Shown here one piece after another: positions 1 through 7,336 of a DNA stretch of 64,000 nucleotides (position 1 is the stretch's first letter; each line of letters begins with the position of its first letter). Source of the stretch: Oscillospiraceae bacterium (GTDB lineage: Bacteria > Bacillota > Clostridia > Oscillospirales > Oscillospiraceae). A program made the position numbers and the translations under genes. Below the pieces are notes generated by a model. It was not told where the DNA came from. It saw only the letters and a program-made list of their open reading frames with translations, and made no database searches. The stretch covers positions 1 to 64,000 of the forward strand of contig SVKV01000002.1 of NCBI GenBank assembly GCA_015068305.1, read 5' to 3'.

Positions 1-207
1 GCAAAGAATCTGGTGGATGATCCCGAATCCGTCACCGTCACCGAAATCGATTCCGAGGACGGCAAGGTGCTGGAACTCCGCGTTGCAGAAGGCGACATGG
101 GTAAGGTAATTGGCCGCCAGGGTCGGATCGCCAAGGAGATCCGTACCATCGTGAAGACTGTGGCCCAGCGCACCGGCGACAAGGTCACTGTTGAAATCGT
201 GGATTAA
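1..207 (+). CDS. khpA: KH-domain RNA-binding protein KhpA, 3' part
   Basis: The reading frame is open from base 1 and ends at TAA 205-207, so the start lies left of the window. The visible 68 residues hold the core of a single KH domain with the GxxG loop (GRQG, in VIGRQGRIAKEIR), which in this family grips single-stranded RNA. The length fits the last nine-tenths of KhpA (about 75-80 residues). In Firmicutes it usually sits between rpsP and rimM, and rimM follows here, which supports the call. KhpA works with KhpB and is linked to cell division and RNA handling in related bacteria (family knowledge). The first ATG in view (13) is internal. Confidence 0.9.
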   Translation, partial: AKNLVDDPESVTVTEIDSEDGKVLELRVAEGDMGKVIGRQGRIAKEIRTIVKTVAQRTGDKVTVEIVD

Positions 208-305
208 TGGATTGTGCGTGGCGAAGGTCGTCACGCATTTTCCATTTTCCCGCTAAGTGTGAAATCAGTCCGGAGTATTCCGGTAGAATAGAAGGAGCAA
301 GTGTT

Positions 306-797
306 ATGAAACTCCAGTTTGTTGAAGCAGGTGAGATCGTCACCACCCACGGCATCAAAGGCGAAGTCAAGGTCATGCCCTGGCTGGACAGCCCCGAGGA
401 TCTGTGCGATTTTGACCGCTGCCTGATCGATGGCAGAGAATATGAGATCGAGCAGTGCCGGGTTCAGAAGACCTGCAACCTGGTCAAGCTCTCCGGTATT
501 GATACGATGGAAGCAGCCCAGGCCATGCGCGGCAAAACCATCAAGCTGTACCGGGAGGATATCGACGACGAAGTGATCTTTGCCGCCGAGCTCATCGGCA
601 TGGAAGTTTTTGCCGAGGGTCAGCTGATCGGCAAGATCAAGGAGGTCCTGGACTATCCCGGAAACTCCGTGTATGTGGTCAAGGGAACCCATGAATACAT
701 GATCCCGGCTGTCAAGGCATTCATTCTGGATACCGACATGGAAGCAAATGCCATGCAGGTTAAGCTGATCGAGGGAATGAGAAGCGATGAGGATTGA
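306..797 (+). CDS. rimM: 16S rRNA processing protein RimM
   Basis: RimM is a 30S assembly factor that binds ribosomal protein S19 during maturation of the 16S rRNA head. The 163-residue product opens with a segment typical of RimM (VEAGEIVTTHGIKGEVKV) and has the C-terminal PRC-barrel region with the conserved PGNSVYVV-like and MIPAV stretches. The frame is open back to 207, but ATG 306 is chosen because GAAGGAG lies 9-15 bases upstream and the protein then begins where the family begins. It ends 11 bases inside trmD, as expected for the conserved khpA-rimM-trmD operon, so trmD is probably translated by coupling. Confidence 0.95.
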   Translation: MKLQFVEAGEIVTTHGIKGEVKVMPWLDSPEDLCDFDRCLIDGREYEIEQCRVQKTCNLVKLSGIDTMEAAQAMRGKTIKLYREDIDDEVIFAAELIGMEVFAEGQLIGKIKEVLDYPGNSVYVVKGTHEYMIPAVKAFILDTDMEANAMQVKLIEGMRSDED

Positions 798-1563
798 TAT
801 CATGACCCTGTTCCCGGAAACTCTGGGAGATGTTCTGTCTGAGAGCATTCTGGGCCGGGCCCAGGAACGGGGCTACATCAGGATTGATACCCACCAGATC
901 CGGGACTATACTGCAAACAAGCAGAATCAGACCGACGACTACCCCTACGGCGGCGGCCGGGGTGCGGTGATGACGGCGGATCCCCTGTACCGCTGCTGGG
1001 AAGCCATCTGCGATGAGGCAGGAGGTCCGGTGCACACCATCTATATGTCCCCCTGCGGTCATACCTTCAAACAGGCCGATGCCATCCGCCTGAGCAAAAT
1101 GGAGAATATCATCATCGTCTGCGGTCACTATGAGGGCATCGACCAGCGGTTCATCGACGAATGTGTGGATGAGGAAATCTCCTTAGGCGACTTTGTGCTC
1201 ACCGGCGGAGAAATCGCTGCCATGGCTGTTACCGATGCGGTGTGTCGGATGGTCCCCGGTGTGCTGGCAGATCCCGAATGCTTCGAGGACGAAAGCCACT
1301 TTAATGGCCTGCTGGAATATCCCCAGTACAGCCGCCCTGCGGTTTGGCACGGCAGGGAAGTGCCTGCAATTTTGCTCTCCGGCAACCACGAGAAGGTCCG
1401 ACAGTGGCGCAGAAAGCAGTCCCTGCGCCGTACCCGGGAGCGCCGGCCCGATATGTACGAAAAGCTGGATCTGTCAAGTAAGCAGGATAAGAAACTGCTG
1501 AAGGAAATGGCGGAAGAGGACGCAAAAGAAAATGCAGAATGCAAAATGCAGAATGCAGAATAA
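787..1563 (+). CDS. trmD: tRNA (guanine-N1)-methyltransferase TrmD
   Basis: TrmD methylates G37 next to the anticodon using S-adenosylmethionine, preventing +1 frameshifts. The 258-residue protein has the SPOUT signature regions MRIDIMTLFPETL, YGGGRGAVM, CGHYEGIDQR and DEEISLGDFVLTGGE (the knotted SAM site), then LLEYPQYSRP. The start overlaps the end of rimM. The last ten or so residues (ENAECKMQNAE) are encoded by a short AATGCAGAATGCA-type repeat and look like an added tail beyond the usual family end. A terminator follows directly. Confidence 0.96.
   Translation: MRIDIMTLFPETLGDVLSESILGRAQERGYIRIDTHQIRDYTANKQNQTDDYPYGGGRGAVMTADPLYRCWEAICDEAGGPVHTIYMSPCGHTFKQADAIRLSKMENIIIVCGHYEGIDQRFIDECVDEEISLGDFVLTGGEIAAMAVTDAVCRMVPGVLADPECFEDESHFNGLLEYPQYSRPAVWHGREVPAILLSGNHEKVRQWRRKQSLRRTRERRPDMYEKLDLSSKQDKKLLKEMAEEDAKENAECKMQNAE
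1530..1562 (+). repeat. AATGCA-rich short repeat at the trmD 3' end
   Basis: The last 33 bases of trmD are almost entirely copies of AATGCAGA and AATGCAAA. Strings of this kind are, to my knowledge, scattered in intergenic DNA of many Clostridia. Here it runs into the coding frame and supplies the last residues and the stop codon. Confidence 0.6.
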
Positions 1564-1574
1564 TCTGTCAAATT

Positions 1575-1608
1575 ACACCCACCGATTCCCGGTGGGTGTT
1601 GCTTTTTG
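1575..1608 (+). terminator. Rho-independent terminator after trmD
   Basis: CACCCACCG (1576-1584) pairs with CGGTGGGTG (1590-1598) around a 5-base loop and is followed by TTGCTTTTTG. It closes the khpA-rimM-trmD operon. Its T-run also provides the -35 of the next promoter. Confidence 0.9.
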
Positions 1609-1627
1609 TTCCGTGATTCAGTAAAAT
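1599..1627 (+). promoter_or_regulatory. Sigma-A-type promoter for the sirtuin gene
   Basis: TTGCTT (1599-1604), a 17-base spacer and TAAAAT (1622-1627) lie about 20 bases before the sirtuin start. The -35 overlaps the tail of the trmD terminator. Confidence 0.55.
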
Positions 1628-1647
1628 AAAGCAAAGGGGCTGATGCT

Positions 1648-2361
1648 ATGAGCAATGTTGAAAAACTGAAACAATGGATTGAAGAGAGTGAGCGCATTGT
1701 TTTTTTCGGCGGCGCAGGTGTGTCGACGGAATCGGGCATTCCGGATTTTCGGAGTGTGGATGGGCTGTATAGCCAGAAATTTGAGTATCCCCCGGAGACC
1801 ATCATCAGCCACAGCTTCTATCGGTGGAAGCCGGAATATTTCTTCCGGTTTTACCGGGAAAAGATGCTGCCATTGGGCTTTGAACCCAATATCACCCACA
1901 AAGTGCTGGCCCGGTGGGAGCAGGAGGGAAAACTCTCTGCCGTGGTGACCCAGAATATCGATGGGCTGCATCAGAAAGCGGGCAGCAAAAAGGTCTACGA
2001 GCTTCACGGCTCCGTACTGCGCAATTACTGCACGGTTTGCGGAAAATTCCACAGCGCGGAGTTTGTCCGGGATGCGCAGGGCGTGCCGAAATGTACCTGC
2101 GGCGGCACCGTCAAGCCCGATGTGGTGCTTTATGAGGAAAGCCTGGATATGGGGACCATTGAGAAAAGTGTGCAGGCGATCGCAGATGCGGATCTTCTGA
2201 TCGTGGCCGGAACCAGTCTGACGGTGTATCCGGCAGCAGGACTCATCAATTACTACCGGGGCAGGCGTCTGGTGCTGATCAACCGGGATGAAACACCCTA
2301 CGACGGAAGAGCCAACCTGGTATTCCGCCAGAGCCTGGGTGATATTTTTACCCAACTGTAA
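1648..2361 (+). CDS. NAD-dependent protein deacylase, Sir2 family
   Basis: Sirtuins remove acyl groups from lysines, consuming NAD+ and releasing nicotinamide and O-acyl-ADP-ribose; this is a cytoplasmic enzyme. The 237 residues show the NAD-binding GAGVSTESGIPDFR (22-35), TQNIDGLHQKAG (101-112), catalytic His120 in ELHGS, a structural zinc site (C128, C131, C149, C151), and the late GTSLTVYPAAGL motif. The Y-x-x-R of desuccinylases is not obvious, so acyl preference is left open. It has its own promoter, starts at ATG with AAGGGG upstream, and stands alone between two terminators. Confidence 0.93.
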   Translation: MSNVEKLKQWIEESERIVFFGGAGVSTESGIPDFRSVDGLYSQKFEYPPETIISHSFYRWKPEYFFRFYREKMLPLGFEPNITHKVLARWEQEGKLSAVVTQNIDGLHQKAGSKKVYELHGSVLRNYCTVCGKFHSAEFVRDAQGVPKCTCGGTVKPDVVLYEESLDMGTIEKSVQAIADADLLIVAGTSLTVYPAAGLINYYRGRRLVLINRDETPYDGRANLVFRQSLGDIFTQL

Positions 2362-2365
2362 GAAA

Positions 2366-2398
2366 AACCTGGGAAGCTTTTGCTTCCCAGGTTTTTTA
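2366..2398. terminator. Bidirectional terminator between the sirtuin gene and the ThrE-like gene
   Basis: AACCTGGGAAGC (2366-2377) and GCTTCCCAGGTT (2382-2393) form a 12-bp stem with a TTTT loop. There are T-runs on both strands, so it ends both converging genes. Confidence 0.93.
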
Positions 2399-3631
2399 TG
2401 CTCTTTTACGGCGCTGGGACCACCAGATTCTCAAGGAACGGACGGCGGTGGATACCAGCAGAATGCCCACGGCCATGACTCCGGCGACGGCTGCGGTTTC
2501 AAGGCCCTTATGCAAAGCCTGTGTGAAGCTGCCTTCCAGGGCATAGCCCATGGTGTAGTAAATACCGGCACCGGGCAGCAGGGGGAACAGGGAAACCACC
2601 AGATAGGAGGTGGCGGGGTATTTCCGGATCCGGGCCATGATCTCGGAGTAGGCTGCTGCAAAGGCCGTGGCCCAGAAATTTGCAACGAAGATGCTTCCGG
2701 TGGCGTCCATAGCCAGAAGATAAACTGCCCAGGTCAGACCACCGCCGACGGCGCAGAGGGGCAGTCCCCAGCTGTGAACATTGAACAGAATGGCAAAACC
2801 GGCGCAGCCGATGAGGCTGACCAGACATTGGATGGCATAGGAATACTGAATCGGAGGATTGGGCTCCGTGTGGGTCCAGATGTCGGCGGTGACACCCCAG
2901 GCGGCCGCCGTGCCCAGGGCGATGGCCATGGCGATCAGCAGCACCTGAACGATCCGGTTGACACCGGAGTTGGTATCGCCGTAGATGATATCCCGCATGG
3001 CGTTGGTAAACAGCAGACCGGGCACCAGGATCATCAGAGAACCGATGATCACGGCATCCACATTGTTCGTCATGCCGAGACCTGCCATGGCATAGGCAAG
3101 CAGGGCCATGGCAAAGGATGAGGCAATGGTTTTGAAGAAGGGATTGGTTTTCGTGGAGCCCATAAAACGGCCCATCAGTCCCGCAACCAGACCGCAGATG
3201 CCGGAAAGAATGGCATCGTTGAGGTTTCCGCCAAAGAAGAAGGCAAAGCCGAAGGCGCCGGCGATATTGCCCAGAAGATACAGCGGCAGGCTGTAATTGC
3301 GGCGGATGGAGGGGGCCAGGTCAAACCATTTCCGGGCTTCCTCCATGGAGGGTTTCCGGTTGCAGATGGCCCGGGAGATGGCATTGAAGCACTCTACACC
3401 GTCCAGGTCGTTGCCGTGGTAGCCGATGCGACGCATCCGGGTCATCAGCTTTCCTTCCGGGGTCTCGATGCTGACGATCAGACAGTTGGGAATTGCGAAA
3501 ACCTCGGAGCTGACCCCATAGGTCTGCAAAATGCGGTTGATACTTTCTTCAATGCGGAATGTTTCCGCGCCGCACATGGCAAGCTCATAGCCAAGATCCG
3601 TTGCCAGATCCAAAAGATCACTGTAATTCAT
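2396..3631 (-). CDS. ThrE-like threonine/serine exporter family membrane protein
   Basis: About 411 residues. The N-terminal ~100 residues are the conserved cytoplasmic segment of the ThrE family (CGAETFRIEESI, then the EVFAIP region). About ten hydrophobic helices follow in two halves, matching the ThrE plus ThrE-type C-terminal domain fused in one chain; some bacteria split these over two genes. Members export threonine or serine by proton motive force, but substrate cannot be read from sequence. Two ATGs are possible (3637 and 3631); the second is preferred because GAGG lies seven bases before it and almost touches the first. It is monocistronic. Confidence 0.85.
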   Translation of the reverse strand: MNYSDLLDLATDLGYELAMCGAETFRIEESINRILQTYGVSSEVFAIPNCLIVSIETPEGKLMTRMRRIGYHGNDLDGVECFNAISRAICNRKPSMEEARKWFDLAPSIRRNYSLPLYLLGNIAGAFGFAFFFGGNLNDAILSGICGLVAGLMGRFMGSTKTNPFFKTIASSFAMALLAYAMAGLGMTNNVDAVIIGSLMILVPGLLFTNAMRDIIYGDTNSGVNRIVQVLLIAMAIALGTAAAWGVTADIWTHTEPNPPIQYSYAIQCLVSLIGCAGFAILFNVHSWGLPLCAVGGGLTWAVYLLAMDATGSIFVANFWATAFAAAYSEIMARIRKYPATSYLVVSLFPLLPGAGIYYTMGYALEGSFTQALHKGLETAAVAGVMAVGILLVSTAVRSLRIWWSQRRKRA

Positions 3632-3666
3632 AAACATACCTCTGTTCCGGTACTTGCTTTGTGCTC

Positions 3667-3696
3667 AGTATACCATAGGTGCCCGGGAAATTACAA
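3667..3696 (-). promoter_or_regulatory. Sigma-A promoter of the ThrE-like gene
   Basis: Read on the minus strand, TTGTAA (3691-3696), an 18-base spacer and TATACT (3667-3672) lie about 35 bases upstream of the start. Confidence 0.65.
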
Positions 3697-3699
3697 GTG

Positions 3700-3725
3700 A
3701 AAGCCGCCGTTGACGGCGGCTTTTA
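3700..3725 (-). terminator. Terminator hairpin after the DUF4097 gene
   Basis: AAAGCCGCC and GGCGGCTTT form a 9-bp stem with a 6-base loop just past the stop of the PadR operon. The minus-strand T-run after it is short, so it may be a modest terminator. Confidence 0.65.
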
Positions 3726-3727
3726 CT

Positions 3728-4891
3728 TTACGGCTCGATGGCAATGCTGATATTTCCGCTGACAGTGCTGATGTGGCAGGTTCCGGCACTTTCATCAGAG
3801 GGCGGAAAGGACGCATAACCGGAGTTGGTGTCCACGATAAAGTTCTTCGGTGACAGGAGATTACCGGATACATCGCCGCTGGTGGAGAGAAACTCCAGCA
3901 TTTCAGAATCCAGACCTGTGAACTGAATCTCACCACTGACGGTGTGACACAGAACGTTTTCGCTGTATAGCGCATCCCCGATGATGATCTCACCGCTGGT
4001 GTTGCGGGCATTCAGACTGGTTCCTGTGACATTTTGCAGGGAAACGTCGCCGCTGATCGCTGTGATACTTTGCTCACCGCAGCCGGAATCCGTGATTTCC
4101 ACATTGCCGCTGCCGGTTTCAAAATAAGAGGTATTGCGGAAATCGCCGCCCATTACCCGAATCTCACCGCTGACGGAAGTGGCCCGAAGATAGTCCGAGG
4201 AAACATTTTCCAGAGCCATGCCGCCGCTGGAGGAATGGGTGGTGACATTGGTGGCCTTTAGATTTTCGATCTGCATGAAACCGCTGATACTTTCCAGATA
4301 AACATCCTCTGCTGCGTCTGTATCGCGCAGAATCAGATCACCGCTGACGGTATGCGCTGTCAAATGCCCGGTTTGCAGATCGGTGATTTTCGTATTGCCG
4401 CCTGCGGTATAGGTGTTGACCGTCCGGCACCGGAAATCCGGAGCGATTGTGATGTCACCATTGGCGGAATCTGCATGAAGAAGATCATATTCCGCTGCCG
4501 GAAGATATACCTGCACCTTGAGTTCATCTACCCGGTAAAGACCGTAGAGCATCTCATACCACTGCCAGTCATCGCGTTGATTGATATTCAGCTGGGTGCC
4601 CTGGGGGGATTCCGTTACAGAAAAATCGTGATAGAGTTTTTCGTTGTCGTCGCAGACGATGCGGCAGGTGCCGTCGGAAGAGGGGAGAATCTCGATGGAA
4701 GAACTGATGGTCCGGATGTTGAGCTTGGTGAAGGGCTCCGTGACCGTGTGGGTTTTCTTCTGGAATCGGGCATCGGCTATTTTTTCGGATGCATCGCTGG
4801 CAAGCGCGTAATAGGCGCCTCCCATCATGGCAGCACCGATCAGAATACAGACAACAGAAATGACGATCAGTATGACTTTGCTCTTTTTCAT
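3728..4891 (-). CDS. DUF4097-type beta-repeat membrane-anchored protein
   Basis: 387 residues. One N-terminal transmembrane helix (about residues 5-28, VILIVISVVCILIGAAMMGG) is followed by an exported domain of many short beta repeats with SGD/SGE/SGN turns (VSGDLILRD, VSGEIRVMG, ISGDVSLQN, TSGEIIIGD, VSGEIQFTG, VSGNISIAI). This is the DUF4097/adhesin-like right-handed beta-solenoid. The start shares one base with the stop of the DUF1700 gene. Operons of PadR, DUF1700 and DUF4097 are common in Firmicutes and are thought to sense or respond to the envelope; no enzyme activity is known. Confidence 0.88.
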   Translation of the reverse strand: MKKSKVILIVISVVCILIGAAMMGGAYYALASDASEKIADARFQKKTHTVTEPFTKLNIRTISSSIEILPSSDGTCRIVCDDNEKLYHDFSVTESPQGTQLNINQRDDWQWYEMLYGLYRVDELKVQVYLPAAEYDLLHADSANGDITIAPDFRCRTVNTYTAGGNTKITDLQTGHLTAHTVSGDLILRDTDAAEDVYLESISGFMQIENLKATNVTTHSSSGGMALENVSSDYLRATSVSGEIRVMGGDFRNTSYFETGSGNVEITDSGCGEQSITAISGDVSLQNVTGTSLNARNTSGEIIIGDALYSENVLCHTVSGEIQFTGLDSEMLEFLSTSGDVSGNLLSPKNFIVDTNSGYASFPPSDESAGTCHISTVSGNISIAIEP

Positions 4892-5496
4892 TACTTACCA
4901 CCCTTTCTGCGGAAGAGACCGATGATTTTCAGAACAGACCATTTGCTCAGCTGCCAGAGCAGCCGGGAGAGCAGGTTGCACAGGAAAAACAGCAGAACCG
5001 TGATGCCGGCGCAGACCAGTCCGCCACCCAAAAACAGTACGGCAGGCATGGAGATTCCCTGGGCAAGGTAGAAAACGCCCCCTGCGATGCCAGAAAGAAA
5101 GCCCAGCAGCAGACCAAAATCGGTAGCATACAACGCTAGAATCACAGCCCAAAGGGAGACATACACCGCTGCAATTACCGTAACGATGCTGATTATGGCC
5201 AGTATTACGGTCAGCAACAGAGAAATCCACAGGGGAGAACCCAGCACAATCAGCACGATGGCCCAAATGGGGAATCTGCGGGCAGGTTTTGGCGGTACTT
5301 CTCCCAGAATCTGGGCGGCAATATCAGCAGGTCTGCCCAGGGCAGCCACAGCTTCCTCCTCCGTTAGGCCATCTTCCATCCGGTCAGCAATCATTTCTTC
5401 GTAGTAATCCAGATGCTGCTGCCGCTCGGATTTGGACAGGGGGTTCAGAAGATGATACAGTTCGTCGATAAATTCGGTTTTATTCACGGTCTGCAT
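4891..5496 (-). CDS. DUF1700 (HAAS-type) membrane protein
   Basis: 201 residues. The N-terminal ~60 residues are the soluble helical HAAS domain (KTEFIDELYHLL, ending in EEAVAALGRPADIAAQIL), known to interact with PadR-type regulators. Several membrane helices follow (about residues 75-180). It overlaps the padR stop by 17 bases and abuts the DUF4097 gene, so the three are one transcript. A role as membrane partner that controls the PadR repressor is inferred from the family. Confidence 0.87.
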   Translation of the reverse strand: MQTVNKTEFIDELYHLLNPLSKSERQQHLDYYEEMIADRMEDGLTEEEAVAALGRPADIAAQILGEVPPKPARRFPIWAIVLIVLGSPLWISLLLTVILAIISIVTVIAAVYVSLWAVILALYATDFGLLLGFLSGIAGGVFYLAQGISMPAVLFLGGGLVCAGITVLLFFLCNLLSRLLWQLSKWSVLKIIGLFRRKGGK

Positions 5497-5800
5497 CCTC
5501 CTTTACGATGAATTTATAAATTGACATGATCTCTTTCCATTCTTCGGTGAAAGTTCGTATCCGCTCCCGGCCTGCGGGGGTGATGCGGTAGTATTTCCGC
5601 AGCCGGCCGCCATGCTCGACAGACCGGACGGTCAGCAGGTCGGCAGCTTCCAGCCGCCGCAGAATGGGGTATAGGGTGGATTCGGATATGGTCACATAGG
5701 GCTTCATGTCCTTGATGATCTGATAGCCATAGGAGTCCTGATCCTTAATGGCTGCCAGCACGCATACATCCAGAAGTCCGCGCTTTAATTGTGTGTCCAT
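5480..5800 (-). CDS. PadR family transcriptional repressor
   Basis: 106 residues with the PadR winged-helix layout: LKRGLLDVCVLAAI (helix 1), DSYGYQIIKDM (helix 2), ISESTLYPILRRLEAADLL (recognition helix), and KYYRITPAGRERI (wing). A short C-terminal dimerisation helix follows. AAAGGAGG precedes the ATG at ideal spacing. It heads the DUF1700-DUF4097 operon and very probably represses it through the inverted repeat lying in its own promoter. Confidence 0.93.
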   Translation of the reverse strand: MDTQLKRGLLDVCVLAAIKDQDSYGYQIIKDMKPYVTISESTLYPILRRLEAADLLTVRSVEHGGRLRKYYRITPAGRERIRTFTEEWKEIMSIYKFIVKEDADRE

Positions 5801-5820
5801 AACATACCTCCTTTCACGTT

Positions 5821-5851
5821 ATACTATATAACGCATAGTATAGCTTGTCAA
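5821..5851 (-). promoter_or_regulatory. padR operon promoter with overlapping operator dyad
   Basis: On the minus strand TTGACA (5846-5851), a 17-base spacer and TATAGT (5823-5828) form a near-perfect sigma-A promoter. A perfect 7-bp inverted repeat, ATACTAT-N7-ATAGTAT (5821-5841), covers the -10 and most of the spacer. A protein bound there would block RNA polymerase, so it is the likely PadR operator. Confidence 0.75.
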
Positions 5852-5892
5852 GTGCGGGACAGAGATTTTGATATAAAGGTTTTATTAAGATG

Positions 5893-5926
5893 CAAAAGCA
5901 CCGCAGTTCGGCAGGAACTGCGGTGC
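5893..5926 (-). terminator. Terminator after degV
   Basis: Minus-strand stem GCACCGCAGTTC / GAACTGCGGTGC (12 bp, 5-base loop) followed by TTTT. It ends the hxlR-degV transcript. Confidence 0.9.
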
Positions 5927-5940
5927 AACAGCAGGAGTCT

Positions 5941-6783
5941 TTACTTACGTACAAACAGAATGCCCAGGGTACCGGGACCGCAGTGGCAGGAGACGGTGCA
6001 GCCGGCGGTGGTTTCGTAAACCGTGTCAAACTTACCGTAGGTTTTCACAGCCTCCAGTACGGCAGCATTGCATTCATCGGAAACAATGGTCTGGGTGACG
6101 AACAGGGTGCTCCAGTCAATATCTTCCCGGCCATCCAGTCGTTCCTTGACATAATTGGCCAGGCACTTGGCGTAATTGCCCCGGTACTTCTTGCCCACGG
6201 TCATTTTGCCGCCCTTGACCTCGATGCAGGGCTTCAGATTCAGCAGGTTGGCACCCAGCGCTGCGGCGGAAGAGCAGCGACCGCCCTTAACCAGATAATC
6301 CAGCTTATCCACCAGGAAGCTGGCTTCCACCTTTTCGGTGTAGGCCCGGAGTTCAGCAGCCAGAGCATCCAGGTCCGTGGCAGCTGCAGCCAGCTCACAG
6401 GCCTTCAGCACCACCAGACCCTGGCCGGTGGACAGGTTCTGGGAGTCAATGACCCGGACATTGGGGAAATCTTCCGCAGCCAGGCAGGCATTCTGATAGC
6501 AGGAGGAGAAGCCGGAGCCGATGGTGATGTAAATCACACCGTCATATTCCGATGTGTATTTTTCAAAATAGTCGGCATATTCACCGATGCTGTTGGCCGC
6601 AGTGGAGCACAGGTCGCCGCCGGCAGCAACATGGGAGAAAATATCCGCAGGGGTGATGGTAACACCGTCCTTATACTGTTCCTCAGCCTTTACAACAGTC
6701 AGAGGGACCAGGGTAATATCATGTTCAGCCAGCAGCTGGGCAGACAAATCGCAGGTGCTGTCAGACAGAATCTTAATTTTCAT
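5941..6783 (-). CDS. DegV family fatty-acid-binding protein
   Basis: 280 residues with the family opening IKILSDSTCDLS, the ITIGSGFSSCYQNA region, VIDSQNLSTGQGLV, and YLVKGGRCSSAAA. DegV (FakB) proteins hold a fatty acid between two domains and present it to the FakA kinase for phosphorylation and membrane lipid synthesis. Which fatty acid is bound cannot be told. It lies 17 bases downstream of the HxlR regulator with AAAGGAAA before the ATG, so the two are cotranscribed. Confidence 0.9.
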   Translation of the reverse strand: MKIKILSDSTCDLSAQLLAEHDITLVPLTVVKAEEQYKDGVTITPADIFSHVAAGGDLCSTAANSIGEYADYFEKYTSEYDGVIYITIGSGFSSCYQNACLAAEDFPNVRVIDSQNLSTGQGLVVLKACELAAAATDLDALAAELRAYTEKVEASFLVDKLDYLVKGGRCSSAAALGANLLNLKPCIEVKGGKMTVGKKYRGNYAKCLANYVKERLDGREDIDWSTLFVTQTIVSDECNAAVLEAVKTYGKFDTVYETTAGCTVSCHCGPGTLGILFVRK

Positions 6784-6800
6784 AATTCGTTTCCTTTCAG

Positions 6801-7166
6801 TCAGTTGGATTTGGTTGCGGGATTTTTACCCATCATAAAGCAGTTGGGCTCCAGAGAGCGCTTGCGCAGGTACCCGCTGCCCCAGTCCCGCATGGCAACC
6901 AGGATGGGCATCAGACTGCGTCCAAGCTCTGTCAGAGAGTATTCCACCCGGGGCGGAATCACCGGAAATACCTCCCGGTGGATCAGATCCTGGGCTTCCA
7001 GCTCCCGCAGCTGCTGGGTCAGCATTTTGGGTGTGGCGGTCTTTACGACCTTCCGCAGCTCAGAAAAACGCAGTTTTCCCTCCGACAGGTGCCAGAGGAT
7101 CAGTGCCTTATACTTGCCGCCGATCAGATCCAGGGTGGCTGCTACGGGACAGTTTTCACTTTGCAT
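6801..7166 (-). CDS. HxlR family winged-helix regulator
   Basis: 121 residues with HxlR marks: CPVAATLDLIGGKYKALILWHL near the N-terminus, then LRFSELRKVV, TPKMLTQQLRELEAQDLI and PPRVEYSLTELGRSL. The conserved N-terminal Cys is typical of members that sense thiol stress or reactive compounds. An upstream ATG exists at 7181, but ATG 7166 has GGAGG 8-9 bases before it and is preferred. It shares the upstream region with the divergent copper ATPase gene and is followed by degV. Ligand unknown. Confidence 0.9.
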   Translation of the reverse strand: MQSENCPVAATLDLIGGKYKALILWHLSEGKLRFSELRKVVKTATPKMLTQQLRELEAQDLIHREVFPVIPPRVEYSLTELGRSLMPILVAMRDWGSGYLRKRSLEPNCFMMGKNPATKSN

Positions 7167-7228
7167 CCTTAATACCTCCATAGTTTCCTAAAAGATACTA
7201 ATGCACAAAATAGTACATACTTGTGTTT

Positions 7229-7256
7229 TTGACATCGTATGCTAAAATAGTAGCAT
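7229..7256 (+). promoter_or_regulatory. Putative promoter for the copper ATPase gene
   Basis: TTGACA (7229-7234) is a perfect -35, but the best -10 is the weaker TAGCAT (7251-7256) after 16 bases. It overlaps the divergent hxlR promoter, so a regulator bound here could act on both. A weak -10 behind a consensus -35 fits an activator-dependent promoter. Confidence 0.45.
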
Positions 7257-7275
7257 GTAGAAGCATACTTGTCAA
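7247..7275 (-). promoter_or_regulatory. hxlR-degV promoter
   Basis: Minus-strand TTGACA (7270-7275), a 17-base spacer and TACTAT (7247-7252). The predicted transcript has a leader of about 75 bases. A palindrome AGTACATACT (7212-7221) and two stretches beginning AAAATAGTA (7207 and 7244) lie in this short region and could be HxlR sites. Confidence 0.6.
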
Positions 7276-7336
7276 TGCTGATGTTTCGGCTGTGTTTCGG
7301 AATTGTTTGGGTTTTGTTGAAAAGGAGTGTGATTCC

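Noticed and set aside
6801-7181. Start of HxlR at ATG 7181
   Set aside because: The GGAGG sits just inside this longer frame and is well placed for ATG 7166 instead.
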